DNA from: Ceratotherium simum simum | Lineage: Eukaryota > Chordata > Mammalia > Perissodactyla > Rhinocerotidae | Length of the DNA stretch: 64,000 nt | NCBI RefSeq assembly: GCF_000283155.1 | Contig: NW_004454182.1 | Coordinates: forward strand, 6,732,493 to 6,796,492 | Direction of reading: 5' to 3' | Part shown: positions 35,800 to 47,589 of the stretch, in pieces | How positions within the stretch are numbered: position 1 is the first letter of the stretch | Layout of the letters: every line of letters starts with the position of its first letter | The notes under the pieces: model-generated | The model's input: only the letters and a program-made list of their open reading frames with translations | Told to the model about the DNA's origin: nothing | Databases searched by the model: none | Position numbers and translations under genes: made by a program

Positions 35800-36541
35800 A
35801 GTTGCTCCACCGGTCCACGGTCCACTCTTTCCTGCTTCTGCAGAGATGGTCTCTGTGAGCCTATTTGTCCTCAGAGTGACTGAGAAGCCATCATCTTGTC
35901 CATGCAGGTGTTCAGTTAACTTTTGTCCACTGCTGACCAGAACCGGGGGAGAACCAGTTATTGTTATGGATCGTCTGAGAGAAGGTGCCAGAGCTGCTCT
36001 TCCAGAATTACGTGTTCCGTTGTGAAGCCCTGCTGCTGGGAGCTTGTTCCTCAGTTTAATCCTCTGGGATCCTGTTATGGCAGAGAAGGGTATCAGATAC
36101 AGTGACCTTTATGCTTCTCAACCCAGCAGGCATCATGGGGCTCCTCAAAATATCCAGTACCTGCCTGAGAATATGACTTGGGAGTAGATATATGATGTTC
36201 TTTCTACCCACTCTTGTCATTTTCAAGGCAAATAAAACTAGAGTTTTCTTAGAAATAGCAGAGGAGCTGTTGTGGATGAAATGGAAGCAATTTCGTTAGA
36301 ACTTCCCAGGATTTAAGTATCACTATATTTTCAGGTCAAAGGATAGATTAGCTTTTACATCAGACCTGGTTGAGTGAATATGAAGAATTACTGTAATTTG
36401 GAAAGTCTTCTATGGCATATGTATGCACACGTTTATTCTTACTTATGTGTGAGAATGGGAAAAGAATTGTAAGAAAGAAGCAGAATGCTGTACCAATTAC
36501 TACACTCTAAGATTAGTTGCATTTTGAATTATTTTCAGGTT
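35800..36541. other. Unique DNA, nothing recognised
   Basis: No exon, promoter or repeat was supported. Confidence 0.35.
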
Positions 36542-36560
36542 TGAATGTGTGTATATATTT

Positions 36561-36764
36561 NNNNNNNNNNNNNNNNNNNNNNNNNNNNNNNNNNNNNNNN
36601 NNNNNNNNNNNNNNNNNNNNNNNNNNNNNNNNNNNNNNNNNNNNNNNNNNNNNNNNNNNNNNNNNNNNNNNNNNNNNNNNNNNNNNNNNNCGCACCCGGG
36701 ATCCGAACCCGGGCCACCAGCATCGCAGCACGCGCACTTAACCACCAAGCCACAGGGCCGGCCC
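36561..36764 (-). mobile_element. ERE1-type SINE spanning an assembly gap
   Basis: The right part is an antisense ERE head ('gggatccgaacccgggccac', 'gccacagggccggccc'). The left part is 130 N (36561-36690). A perfect 19-base target duplication, TGAATGTGTGTATATATTT, flanks the whole at 36542-36560 and 36765-36783, so the gap hides only the rest of this SINE. Confidence 0.92.
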
Positions 36765-36789
36765 TGAATGTGTGTATATATTTAGTATG

Positions 36790-37475
36790 TCAGTTATTTA
36801 TTGCTATGTAACAAGCTATCTCTAAGCTTAGTGGCTTGAATGGGTGCTTCCTTGGGTGACACAAGTAGTTATGTGACTCCCATTCTCACTTACATTGGAC
36901 TTCTTTGGAGTGTGATTTGGTTCTCTAGTCAGAGTGGTTTTCTCATGTTTGTCGAACACACACTCATTTGTGTTTTAGGCTCTCCACTCTCCCCACTGGA
37001 ACTCTTTTATCCCTCTTCCTTGTAGTCCATGTCCTGTGGATTCATTAGGAGCTAGCCTAAGTTTTCAGTCTCCTTAAATACATCTTTTAATTCTTCATTC
37101 TATCTCAGATACTTAGTGTATGCCATTTGTGGAAGTTCTACCCCTTTTGTGAGGACTGGTTCAGGAACGGGCGTGTGACCTATTCAGGCCATTGAGAGGT
37201 GAGGGGAAGTCTGCTTGAGGGAGCAGCTGGAGGAGACAGTTTGTCCAGTGCTTCTCCGTGTTGTTTTGGCTGGAACTGTGGCCTCCATCTTGCTGCCAGC
37301 CTGAGAATGGAGCCAGCACATGGCCGAGTAGAGATGGACAGAGGCAAGGGCCTTGACATTGTTGAGCCGTTGAAGCAATCAGCCCTGGAGTCCCGGCTAT
37401 CCTTGTGTTAGGTGGGATAATAGCTTTTCTTATTGTTAAACCAGCTTCATACCAAAAGCTTTCATTTGCAGCAGA
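36790..37475. repeat. Possible ERVL/MaLR-type LTR remnants
   Basis: 'cagttatttattgctatgta' followed by 'aacaagctatctctaagctt' resembles one old LTR-like family. 'cctccatcttgctgccagcc' and 'ttgcagcagagaacttgtaa' further on resemble another. Assignment is weak, and there is no coding content. Confidence 0.35.
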
Positions 37476-37599
37476 GAACTTGTAACCTCACTTGTGGCTC
37501 TCTGCATAGTGCTGTGGTTCTGGAATGTAGAATTTGGAAACTGGTGGACTGGAGTTTCAGTCTGGTTCTGTTATTTACTTGGTAGCTTTGCGGTCTCAT

Positions 37600-37760
37600 G
37601 TGGTGATAATACTAACTATCATTTAGGGAGCACTTAACTTTGTTTTGGTGCCTACATAATTATATCATTTAATCCTTTTATTATTATCATTTCACAGATT
37701 AAGGAAACGGAGTTTCAGAGTCATTGAGCTTGTGAGTGAGAAGGGCCTGGAATAAAATCA
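37600..37760 (-). repeat. MIR SINE, antisense
   Basis: 'ctatcatttagggagcactt', 'tatatcatttaatcctttta' and 'cagattaaggaaacggagtt' follow antisense MIR order. Confidence 0.7.
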
Positions 37761-37779
37761 GATCTATTTGACTCAGCTT

Positions 37780-38045
37780 TTCAGAACCTCATTGTTAAAT
37801 AGGAAAGATGGGGATATTCTATATAATGCCAATTGAATACTGTTGTCGGGAGGATTAAATGAGATAATTCAGAGCATTTTAGTACAGGGTCTGTTACATA
37901 GACATCATTCAAGAAATAGCTGCTGTTATTATTATTGCTGTTGCTGTTATTATTCCTCATTGTGTGCCCATCACATAGTATGGTGTCTGGCATGTTTTAG
38001 GCTCTTGATAAGTATTTGCTGAGTCGTGAATGATTCAATTAATAA
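37780..38045 (+). repeat. MIR and L2/MIR tail
   Basis: 'cagaacctcattgttaaata', 'ggaggattaaatgagataat' and 'tagacatcattcaagaaata' fit MIR. An L2/MIR-like end follows at about 37960-38045. Confidence 0.6.
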
Positions 38046-39104
38046 ATTTCTCAGATTCTGTTAATCATAGTGCTGAGGCATATAGTGCCTCATCATGTGT
38101 GCTATTTAACTGCATCGCTAAGATTTCTGGCCTCCCCAATGACATTAATTTCATGTTTCTTGAGATTAGGGAGCAAATCTTACCTGTTTAATTTTCTTTA
38201 CCACCTTGTTCAGTGGTAGGCATTTGAAGTTTTTTTAGAAACCAGTTTTTTGGGCCAGATTAGTAGATTGAAGAGAATTTATTTTATGGATCACTTCTGA
38301 AGTTCCTATTTGCCTTATATAGCATTTTATATCAGAGGAACTGAAAAAATTCTTCATAAACATTTCTTTTATTCCTCAGATTCTCAGTGAGACGTGAAAA
38401 GAGTTATAGTGCCTCTATCTCATGAATTTGTCAATAACACTTTTTGCTTCTGGACAGACACCTGTGTCTTGAATTCTAGTCTGAATTTCCGACTTCTAGT
38501 TTATTCTTTTCTTATGCACCACATCGTACTTTTTCTCAGAAACTGTAAATCTGTATTCCTTCTCATGACAGCACATGAGAACAACGGATATTCCATTCTG
38601 TCAGCCTCTACATAAGAAGGTCATGGTACAGGTACAATGAGCCCTCATAGGGTTAGTTTAAGATAAATGTGGTTGGAACAGCCCAGTAAACTCAGTTTCT
38701 CAGTTTTAATCCATTGCTTTATTGTTGTAGCAATCTCCCCCCCCCAATTATAATGCTATGCCGTATAACTTTGCTATATTTATCTTACCCATAAATAGGG
38801 AAGGATTATCATTTTGTCTGTATGCTTAAGTAAATTAACAAATGCTTTCGGGGCCTGTTATTTTTTTTAGGTATTTTATGAAGAATATTTGTGCATTTTC
38901 TGTGAGGAATTAAATCTGATTTGCTAATAATGATGTGGAGTTGTAATGTATGATTATCTTTTGTTTTCCGTGTATATTGAAGACTTACTGCAACATCGAC
39001 CAGGTGGTATTCAGGGAAATCTTGGGTCCTTTTGGTCTTAGCGTTCACGACTGAAAATGACCTAAGAGCACTTGAAATACCTTGCTATTTCTCTTGTTTC
39101 TTTC
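38046..39104. other. Unique AT-rich DNA
   Basis: No repeat, exon or promoter recognised in about 1 kb. Confidence 0.4.
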
Positions 39105-39345
39105 TTTTTTTGTGAGGAAGATTAGCCCTGAGCTAACATCCGTTGCCAATTATCCTCTTTTTGCTGAGGAAGATTGGCCCTGGGCTAACATCCGTGCTCA
39201 TCTTCCTCCACTTTATATGGGATGCCGCCACAACATGGCTTGATAAGCGGTGTGTTGGTCCGTGCCTGGGATCCGAACCTGCGAACGCTGGGCCACCGAA
39301 GAAGTGGAATGCGTGAACTTAACCACTACGCCGCCGGGCCGGCCC
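39105..39345 (-). mobile_element. ERE3/4-type SINE
   Basis: Reverse ERE with 'gaggaagattagccctgagc', 'gaggaagattggccctgggc', 'catggcttgataagcggtgt' and 'ccgggccggcccc'. Flanks (CTCTTGTTTCTTTC and CTCTTCTTTCTTG) suggest an imperfect target duplication. Confidence 0.93.
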
Positions 39346-39590
39346 CTCTTCTTTCTTGTAATTGCCTGTCTTCTTGAGATAATTCTTCCACAAATATTCA
39401 ACAAATAAATAAATAAATATTCAACAAATATTTATTAGGCATTTGCCCAATAAGTGATGTGAATGATGCCTGACTTTTTTTTGTTTTGTTTTGTTTTAAT
39501 ATTCTATGATCTCATTTTCCTGTTCATTGCTTTGTTATAATCTGACTTTTCAAAAGTAAACAGTGGTCTTTTTAATAAATCCAGTGATAG
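39346..39590. other. AT-rich DNA with (AAAT)n and (TTTTG)n tracts
   Basis: Short low-complexity tracts at about 39400-39420 and 39475-39500. Nothing else recognised. Confidence 0.4.
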
Positions 39591-40489
39591 ATCAATCAGG
39601 TTCATTCAGGAAAGCAGAATTTTTCTCTCCTCTGTATTCTAAGATGTAAAGGGTTTAATACAACGTTAGCTGCTGACACACAGTTGAAAGAAGTGAGGAG
39701 AGGCTGCTGCTGAAGGTCAGAGGAGCTGGCGCAGGAGATCTAGGCCTGAAGCGTGAGGTGGCCGGTCCTCAGAGTCTGCCTGGAAGCGGCTGCAGTTCGC
39801 CTGGCCTCCGCCAGCGGCTTGGTCTGCAGTGGTGAAGTGGGTGGCTCTCAAGATCTCGGGTAGGCAGCCAGTGGCAGTCTCTCCCGGGGGGTTCCTCTCT
39901 CTGCCTTCACTTCCGTCTTCTCAATCTCACGTGAGGTCCGCGAACTCCCCAGGAACCACACAGGCAGAGTGGTTCTGAGAAATTATTCCCGGCCTCTGCG
40001 TGTCGCAGAGGGGCGAGGTGACCACACACGATCCGGCACAAGAGGCCCGTACCTAGGCCACCACCTTCTCAGTCTTTCTTTTGTATGTGACGCTGAAGCT
40101 TCTTTCTTCTGCTTGACGCTTTTCTGCCTTGCCTTCCACAAGAGTCTCTCTCTCTCTGATTTTGTCCTCTTTCCCTTCATTTGTGGCCATCCTCCCACCT
40201 GTGACTTAACGCCTTCTGTCACACATGTCTCAGAGCTTTGTCCTCATGTCTTTGTTCTTCACCATGTTCTCTCCTTTTGGGACTGTCATTATCCTCATAC
40301 CAGTGATCATTATTTTAGTAAGCTCCCCTTTACTAAATATATTATGTAGACAATGGAAGTCACTCATAATTCCAGTCATTCTTGTCTTTTAGCAACTTCC
40401 TCCTTTACTAAATGTATTATGTAGACAAAGTCTCTCATGATTGCAACTCAAAAGAGGTTACATTGTTAACAGTATGCTATATATTTGTC
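39591..40489. other. Locally GC-rich block, possible LTR remnant
   Basis: Bases 39700-40050 are clearly richer in G+C and CpG than their surroundings. The entry 'taaagggtttaatacaacgt' with 'cacacagttgaaagaagtga' vaguely resembles an ERVL-type LTR. No TG...CA ends or target duplication were defined. Confidence 0.3.
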
Positions 40490-42600
40490 CCCTTTTTAAA
40501 TGCATGTACTGAGATATTATTTACTTTTTTTAAACAAGATGGGATCTTACTTAGACATATTTTATAACTTGAATTTTACACTTAATATCTTAGACATCTT
40601 TCCCTGTTAGTTCATAAAGCCTTACTGCAAGCTTTTAATTAACAGCATTGTACAGAAGTTTCTTGTAGTATATCCTGTAATTTATTTATGTTTCTGTTGA
40701 TAGATATTGGGATTGTTTCTAGTTTTTTGCACTTGTAATCAATACCACAGTGCCTGTCCTTATATGTACAACTTTGTGCACTTTTTAACCTTTAACTTTT
40801 AATTTTGAAATAATTTCCATCTTACAGAAAAATTGCAAGAATAGACAGAGAACTCCTGCTTACCACTTCATCCAGATTCACCAGTTATTTTAAACATTTT
40901 GCTACATTTGCTGTATCATTTTATCTTTTGCTGTCTTGAAAATTTATATGTAAGTTTTCCATTTGAGTGTTGCACACGTTTTGTCCCTTTATGCCATAAT
41001 ACTTCAGTGTGTATATTCTTTTTTTTTTTAAGATTTTATGTATTTATTTTATTTCCCCCCAAAGCCCCAGTAGATAGTTGTATGTCATAGCTGCACATCC
41101 TTCTAGTTGCTGTATGTGGGACACAGCCTCAGCATGGCCGGAGAAGCGGTGCGTCCGGCCCCACCAAGAACCGAACCCGAGCCGCCAGCAGCGGAGCGCA
41201 CGCACTTAACCGCTAAGCCACGGGGCCGGCCCCAGTGTGTATATTCTAAGGACAAAGTTACTTTCTTATCTAACCATAGTACAGTTTTCAAATACAGAAA
41301 ATCGATACTTTACCGGCAATATGGCATTTTTGTCGATTGTCCCAGTAATGTCCTTTTCTTCCTTCAGTATCGGAGTTCAGAATTAAGTACTGCATTTAGT
41401 TGTCAAGTCCCAAAGTTTGCTTTAATCTGGAACATATATACATCAATCTTTCATGACACTGACATTCTGAAAAGTACAGGTCAATTATTTTATAGCACGT
41501 TCCTCAATTTGGGTTTGTCTGATGCTACTTTGTGATTAGATTTTTGTTTGTACATCCTGGCCGGAATATAATTTCACATAAGATATGTTTGTCCTTCGTG
41601 TATCACATCCAGAGGTGGGGTATGTCCATCTGCTCCTCCTCGATGCTGTGCTACTTCTGATCACTTAGTCAAGGTGCTGTCTTGTTTCTCCACTGGATAG
41701 TTAGTATTTTTACCTTGCAGCTAACAAGCAGTCTATGGGGAAACACTTTGAGAGCATAAAAGAATCTTGTTCCTCATCAAAATTTCCCTTAGATTTAGCA
41801 TCCGTTGATGGTTTTTGCCTGCTCTGATCTTTACCATGTAGGTTGCAAAACGCTGATTTTCTGTCTTCACCATTCTCCCCGCTTTTATTACTCATGATAG
41901 TGTAAGGAAGAGCCTTCCATTTTCACTTATTTGTATATATCCATTTATTATCATTGTTGCTGATAACCGGTTACTGTCCTGTGGATGCTCCAGTTCTTTC
42001 TAATTTGGCCTCTTCAATGTGTAGGATTTTTTTGTAGGATGAACTTCTAGATGTGAAATGGCTGTGCACGTGCATTTATGCTTTCTATAGATGTTGTCAG
42101 TTTTGCCCTCACAAAGGGTGTTCATTCCCACCAGCAGTGTTTGAGAAGGCTTGTTTCCTCACAGCTTTGCTGATTCTGGGGTCTTCAGTCTTCCTGACTT
42201 TGCTGATCCGATGAGGGTGGGGTGGGTGTGGAACCTCATCGTTTTAATGTACATTTCTTTGTTTGTTAGATTGGATTCTTTTAATAGTTTCCTTGGAAAA
42301 CATCTTTCTCATATTTAAATGAGGTGGTCTTTTTTTTTTTATCATCCATGAAAGCTCTTGTTTAAGTAATTAGAACAGTTAGTCCTTCGTTAGTGTGCTA
42401 TATATATTTTTCCTTTAGATTTTATGGAGTTATATGCTGTTTAATGTTTTGAATTTTTATTTCATCAACTTTCCCAATCTTTTCCTTTATGCTTCTGGGT
42501 TTTGTAAAATGCCTAGAAAGGCTTTCTGTGTGAAGATTACAAAAATATTAATCTATTTTTCTTCTACTCTTTTTTTTTAAAGGAATTATTTTATACATTT
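40490..42600 (-). repeat. L1M 3' UTR/ORF2 relics, antisense
   Basis: Dense antisense L1 sequence. Bases 40795-41985 follow an L1 3' UTR: 'gaaaaattgcaagaatagac', 'cagtaatgtccttttcttcc', 'gacattctgaaaagtacagg', 'cctcaatttgggtttgtctg'. Bases 41940-42600 look like an older ORF2/HAL1-type end. An ERE1 at 41020-41232 interrupts the 3' UTR. Confidence 0.75.
41020..41232 (-). mobile_element. ERE1-type SINE
   Basis: Reverse ERE1: 'aaagccccagtagatagttg', 'cctcagcatggccggagaag', 'gccacggggccggcccc'. Perfect 15-base target duplications (CAGTGTGTATATTCT) at 41005-41019 and 41233-41247. Confidence 0.95.
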
Positions 42601-42639
42601 AATCTTCAAATCATCAGGAATGTATTTTCCCATCATTAT

Positions 42640-43005
42640 TTAACATGTTCAAGGCCAAACTCATCACCTTTCCTTTGCAAACTAATTCTGGCTTCCAGGG
42701 ACGTTTGTACCACTGTAATTTCCACCAACCAGGCTCAGGGTCTCCTTTGACTGTTCCCTCATCGAAAGCCTCTTTCCTTGGCTCTTGCTCAATGGGACAT
42801 CCTTCTGTTCTCCACCTTAATTTCGACCCCCTACTTAGTTTTTTGATTGAGTCTTCTTTTAACTCTTTAAAAATGAGTGTTTTACAAAATTCTCTGTAGC
42901 TAGGGCCATGTACTTGGTACCATCGTATCAATGGCCAGCCACAAGGCTTGGCATATCCGAGAATTTATTGAATGACTTGGTGAGTGAGTGGGTGAATGTT
43001 CTGTC
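42640..43005 (+). repeat. L2 LINE 3' region
   Basis: L2-like order 'gttcaaggccaaactcatca', 'ccttctgttctccaccttaa', 'agccacaaggcttggcatat', 'aatttattgaatgacttggt'. Confidence 0.55.
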
Positions 43006-43219
43006 CTTGTTCTCTAAATATTGTCCTGATATTTCCCCATTGACGTCTAGGTGTTACCTCCAAAATAACATGTCCCAAAATAGTCTCATGCAGTAGACAT
43101 AGTATATCTAAACAAGATATTTTATAACATTCTTGTGAAGGTCATGGTGAAATATGGACTTGGTAACCTTTTAGTTTGGCATATTAATAATTGAGTGACC
43201 ATACCTAGATGGGTCTGCA

Positions 43220-44165
43220 AGGGATCAGTGGAACCTGAAGAGGGGTTTCTGTGGGCTTGTTCTAGGATTTTGACAGTTGCTCTGAGTTCACTCTTTTCTG
43301 TTAATATCTTAGAGGAAAATATATGTTTATCAGATTTGCAGATAGGGTAAAGTGGGGAAAGACAAAGTTTAGGACAGAAGCAGGATCCTAATGTATTGTA
43401 GACTTGGATGAAGTAATCAACTATATGAAACCTAATGCATCAATATAAGGCCTTGCACCAGGATCTAAAAACCTATTGTATAGTCCAGTACTGCCTGGTG
43501 GAAATATAAAGGGAAACGACTGAAAAGTTTTCATTGGTGATTTGGGCTTGATCAACATAAGTAAAGAGTGTGACCTGATTCGGAAAATGCTAAGGTGCTC
43601 TTATATGATCGGAAGAATAAATTCTGATTTTTCCTGTGACACTATAGCTAGAATATTGCATTTGGTTTAGGGATATCAGTCACCTGGAGCTCGTTCAGAG
43701 CCAAGAGCTTAGGGGATGGTGAAGGGACTTGGAATTATGTCACAGGAGGAATGGTTGGTGAAAATGCTTAGCCTGAAGGAGAGGGTATTTCAGGGGTGGG
43801 GAAGTGTCCCATAACAGGGTGATCATATAATTTATTGTCTAAACCAGGACTCTTTGAGAGTGAGAGAGGTCACTATTAATAATTATGCTGGAATGGTGAG
43901 CATAAACCAGGACTGTCTTGGGCAAATGGGAACATATGGTCACTTATTTATAATAATCTTCAAATACTTGAAGGTCTGTTATGTGAAAGAAAGGTTAGGC
44001 TTCATCTGTGGGAGTGATTGGACCAGTGGACACGACTGCAAGAAGGCATGCGTCTTTTTCCTTTGAATGAGCCACAGTCTAATTCTTTCAGTTGTTGAAG
44101 AATGGAATGGGCTGCCTTACAAGGTGGTGTGTTTCTCATCACTGCTGATGCCAAGAATTTGTACA
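43220..44165 (+). repeat. L3/CR1 LINE 3' relic
   Basis: CR1-type 3' end: 'ggaggaatggttggtgaaaa', 'tgcttagcctgaaggagagg', 'cttcaaatacttgaaggtct', 'gaatggaatgggctgcctta', 'caaggtggtgtgtttctcat'. A very old family. A MITE at 43815-43943 interrupts it. Confidence 0.65.
43815..43943. mobile_element. MITE inside the L3/CR1 relic
   Basis: Ends are inverted: 'cagggtgatcatat' at the left and 'atatggtcac' at the right. The interior contains repeated 'aaaccagga' motifs. Family name not certain. Confidence 0.55.
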
Positions 44166-44800
44166 GCTGCCCTTTCTAAGTCTTGATGATACACAGGTTA
44201 GACGAATCAATTTGTACCAATCCATCAAATATTTGTGTACTTATTCTTTCCCAGGACTATGCAGATGTCTGTTTTCTCATTACTTTTAGCTTAACTATTT
44301 GTACACTCCTGGTCCTGTGCCTTTCACGAGAGAAGGTTAGGAGCCATGTCTTTGATGGCTTTCATGGTAGACCCTGCTCTGCAGCCGTCTGCTGTCTTGT
44401 CCCAGCTGCAGAGCCTGTCCGTTCTATATTAGGGCATCGCCCCCTCCTTCCCAGTCACCGGAGTGCAGGGCTGCCCTGCCTTTGGTCTCTGGCCTTTCCT
44501 GCACTCTCAACACCTGCTCTTCTCTTGCCTGGGGGTGTCTGAGTACTCCTGCAGCCCCTACTGCCTTGTCTTGTTCTCTATGACCTTCTTCTCTATTCCT
44601 GAATACCTTTCTTTTTATTTTTATTTCTGTGAATCTTGGTTGTTATGCTAAGTAAAAGATGCCTCTTTTCTTCCTCATGGCAGAGCAATCTCTTCAGCTT
44701 TCCGGGATATGAACTTTGGATCTGTTCATTTCTTACTGTGGGGGCCGTGGTCATTTCTTGGCTTCCACGGGGCGCTGATTATTGCTTGATTTAGTTCTTT
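44166..44800. other. Unique DNA, nothing firm
   Basis: Bases 44340-44560 are GC-richer and faintly L2-like, but not enough to call. Confidence 0.35.
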
Positions 44801-44935
44801 ACAACAACTCTAAGAGGGTGATGTGACTGTTTCCATTTTATGAGGAAATGAGGTTTAGAAAGGTTAAATAATCTGCTGGAGGTGACCCAGCCAGGAGTTG
44901 TCTAAGCTGGATCCATGCCCAGCGTCTCTTCATTT
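44801..44935 (-). repeat. MIR SINE, antisense
   Basis: 'caacaactctaagagggtga', 'ccattttatgaggaaatgag' and 'ggtgacccagccaggagttg' follow antisense MIR. Confidence 0.65.
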
Positions 44936-45449
44936 GTCCACGTATTCACTCACTCAGCCAGTGTGTGAGTGCTGGCATCGTGCCAGGTCCTGTCTCCTCC
45001 AGACTCATGACAAGTCACCTTCCCCTCTCCCTGCGAATACACACTCTAGTCACATTGAGCATTTTTCTGTACCTTCAGGGTGCCACATTTCTTCCTGCTG
45101 TGTCAATAAGACAGACCAAGCCACTGTCCCCATGTTGTTTGGAGTCTAGATGAGGAAAGAGATCCAGAAAGTAGTTTTGTTTTAAGCATCATGGGTATTA
45201 AGAAGAGAAGAACAGTGTGTAACGGCAGAGTGCCGTGTGGCCCTTGATTTACTTTGGGAGTCAGGGAAGCTTTCCTGGGGAGCTGAGGAAGTGACATATA
45301 CCTGAAAAGCTGGAGGATGATAGCAGTTCGCTAGAAAAGGGGTGGGATGAGACCGTTTGGGGGGACAGAGGAAAGAGCATGTGCAGTCTCTGAGCAAGGA
45401 GAAACTTGATGTTTTGGAGGTTCAGAAAGAATCCAGTGCCTGTGCGTGA

Positions 45450-45460
45450 GCGAGAGAGAG

Positions 45461-45493
<33 letters not shown>
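45450..45493. repeat. (GA)n microsatellite
   Basis: A GA/AG dinucleotide run with a single interruption. Confidence 0.95.
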
Positions 45494-45589
45494 CTTAATA
45501 CAAGATTGGAGAGGCTACTTGATACAAGTTAGGCAGGGGCTAGATCAAGGTCTTGGTAGTTTATCCTGAGAGTAAGATATTTTTTTCTT

Positions 45590-45985
45590 TCCTTTTGATT
45601 TTATTTATTTTTTAAATAGGTAAAACAATAACATAATTTGATTTTCAAAAGATAGGAAAGATAGCAGTGTTGTCTCCTTCCCAATTCTGTCTTCCCTCCT
45701 CTAGTTCCTTTCCCTGGAGACAACTAAACTTCCATTTCCTATGTATTCTTCCATAGATATTCTCTGTGCATACAGGCAAATACTTAGGTATTTAATTTTT
45801 CCTCACCGTTTTTTACACAAATAGCAAAACATTATATAAACTCTTCTACACACCTTTTTTCAGTTAACATATTTTAAATATCATTGCATGGCAGTATAGA
45901 CAGAGCTATTTCATTCTTTTTTTATAGCTGCATAGCATTCCATTGCAAATATGTACTCTAATTTATCTAACCAGTCTATGGGAAG
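45590..45985 (-). repeat. L1M fragment, antisense, inside L2
   Basis: 'catagcattccattgcaaat' with 'gtactctaatttatctaacc' and an upstream 'cctggagacaactaaacttc' are old antisense L1-type sequence. Confidence 0.6.
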
Positions 45986-46420
45986 TGGAAAACAGATCGA
46001 TGGGGGAGGGGCAGTATTGCAGCAGTGGAAGATAACTAGTAAGTCATTTCAGTAGTTCAGGCAGGAAGTGATGTTGACTTGGATTCAAATAGTGGCAGTA
46101 GAGATGGAGATTAAGTGGCTGTATATGAGAGAGATTTAACACTAAGCAACAAGAGAATCTGTTGATTGATGGGATATTTGGGCTGAAACAGAGGGATGAC
46201 TGCTAACCTTTCAGGTTTGAGCAGTTGATTAACTCTAGAGGAAGGGCTAGGTTGAGTTCAGTTGTGTAAGTTCAACTGTTGAACTTCAGGCGTTTATGAG
46301 ACATGCAGGTAGAGATGTGGAGTTGTCATTTGACTATTGGAGTCTAGAGCTCAGGGGAGAGCGTTAGTCTTAAGATACAAATTTGGGAGATATTATTGTA
46401 TGGTAATGCACATTTCCAAC

Positions 46421-47589
46421 AATGGTAATTGAAATTTTGGGAATGGTTGAGATCACCTTGTTCAGTAATCTGGTCAAAATGTTGATGTGGTGGAAAGTGC
46501 TTAAAAAAGGCATGTCCTCTAATCTTTGAGAAAATGGTATACCATTCTGTAGGGTTGTTATTAAAGCCTACTGAATGAGTGTAGAGATTATTACAATTTG
46601 TTTGATAACAACAATTAGCACATTAGTAGAGTTTGTTGAGGAATTTAATTTGGTATTCTGTCAAGAAGTTGTCTGTCACACAACTTCAGAAAGCTTATTT
46701 ATTACAAATGCATAAAAGATAGTTGGAATTTTGCATTTTTCTTCTAGTCATTCATTTATTCATTTAACACATATTGAGTGCCTACTTTGTATAGGGTGGT
46801 GTTCAGGAAGGATGTGCATATTTAGTGTTGTTTTGCGGTAGGCGTTGTTTCCAGTTGCTTCTTTTGCTTTCTAATTATTTCAGTTAGCTGAGGGTCATTA
46901 TCTTCAGTTGAGTCCTCTGGGTTGTTGTAACTCAGTGTAGTGATGCATGTGTACAGTAATGGTATTTTTTACCCATGCTTTTCCAGTAACTAACCTTTGG
47001 ACATGCATGAGTTGTGGTTAAAATATGAAACATCTCGTATATACGCCTATTGCTAAACAGGGAAGTATACATAATAGTCCTCCCAGACTTTTCTTACATA
47101 GTCACAAGTTTCTGTTAGTACAGAGTTCTTTTTCCACAAAAGAGTAGAACTGGTAGGTGGAGGAGGTGGCTTTTGAGGAATTTAGCTCACTTCAGGTGGC
47201 TACAGTGAAAGAAATTTCAGAGCCATTGGCCTAGTATAATGACCGTCAGCTCTGACCTAAGCATTGAAAATTATACATGCTTTGTCCTTACCTTAGAAAG
47301 AAACAAAACGAAAACAAAAGCACTTTAGAAATAGAGAACAAAAACATTGTATAACTATTTAGGAACTGTGAATATTATGGTAGTTACACTATAATAGTTT
47401 TATAAGGAAAATAGTGTGGCAGATGCCAAGCTTAATATTTGATAGACATATTCCCTCTTTTGAGAGTCCTAACTTTGTAAAAAACCCTTCATTTTAATCA
47501 CATTAAGACTGACCTCTTTCTCACAACTCAGTAGTGAGAAAACAAACACCCTAATAAAAGATTGAAACTGCACATTAAAACATTAAATT
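46421..47589. other. Unique AT-rich DNA with a short MIR/L2 bit
   Basis: 'tcatttattcatttaacaca' with 'tattgagtgcctactttgta' at about 46748-46800 is MIR/L2-like. No exon recognised elsewhere. Confidence 0.4.

Larger units (their letters stand above)
44936..46420 (-). repeat. L2 LINE, antisense, interrupted
   Basis: Antisense L2 features: 'cgtattcactcactcagcca', 'ctgtccccatgttgtttgga', 'gggaagctttcctggggagc', and after the L1 insert 'gtaagtcatttcagtagttc' with 'gcaggaagtgatgttgactt'. A GA run and an L1 fragment interrupt it. Confidence 0.55.

Noticed and set aside
36500..36811. Cluster of short frames around 36.5-36.8 kb
   Set aside because: They run through the N gap and an ERE1 and are artefacts.
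39969..40349. 126-codon plus-strand frame
   Set aside because: Its sequence reads like translated pyrimidine-rich non-coding DNA, and there is no start context, splice support or recognised homology.
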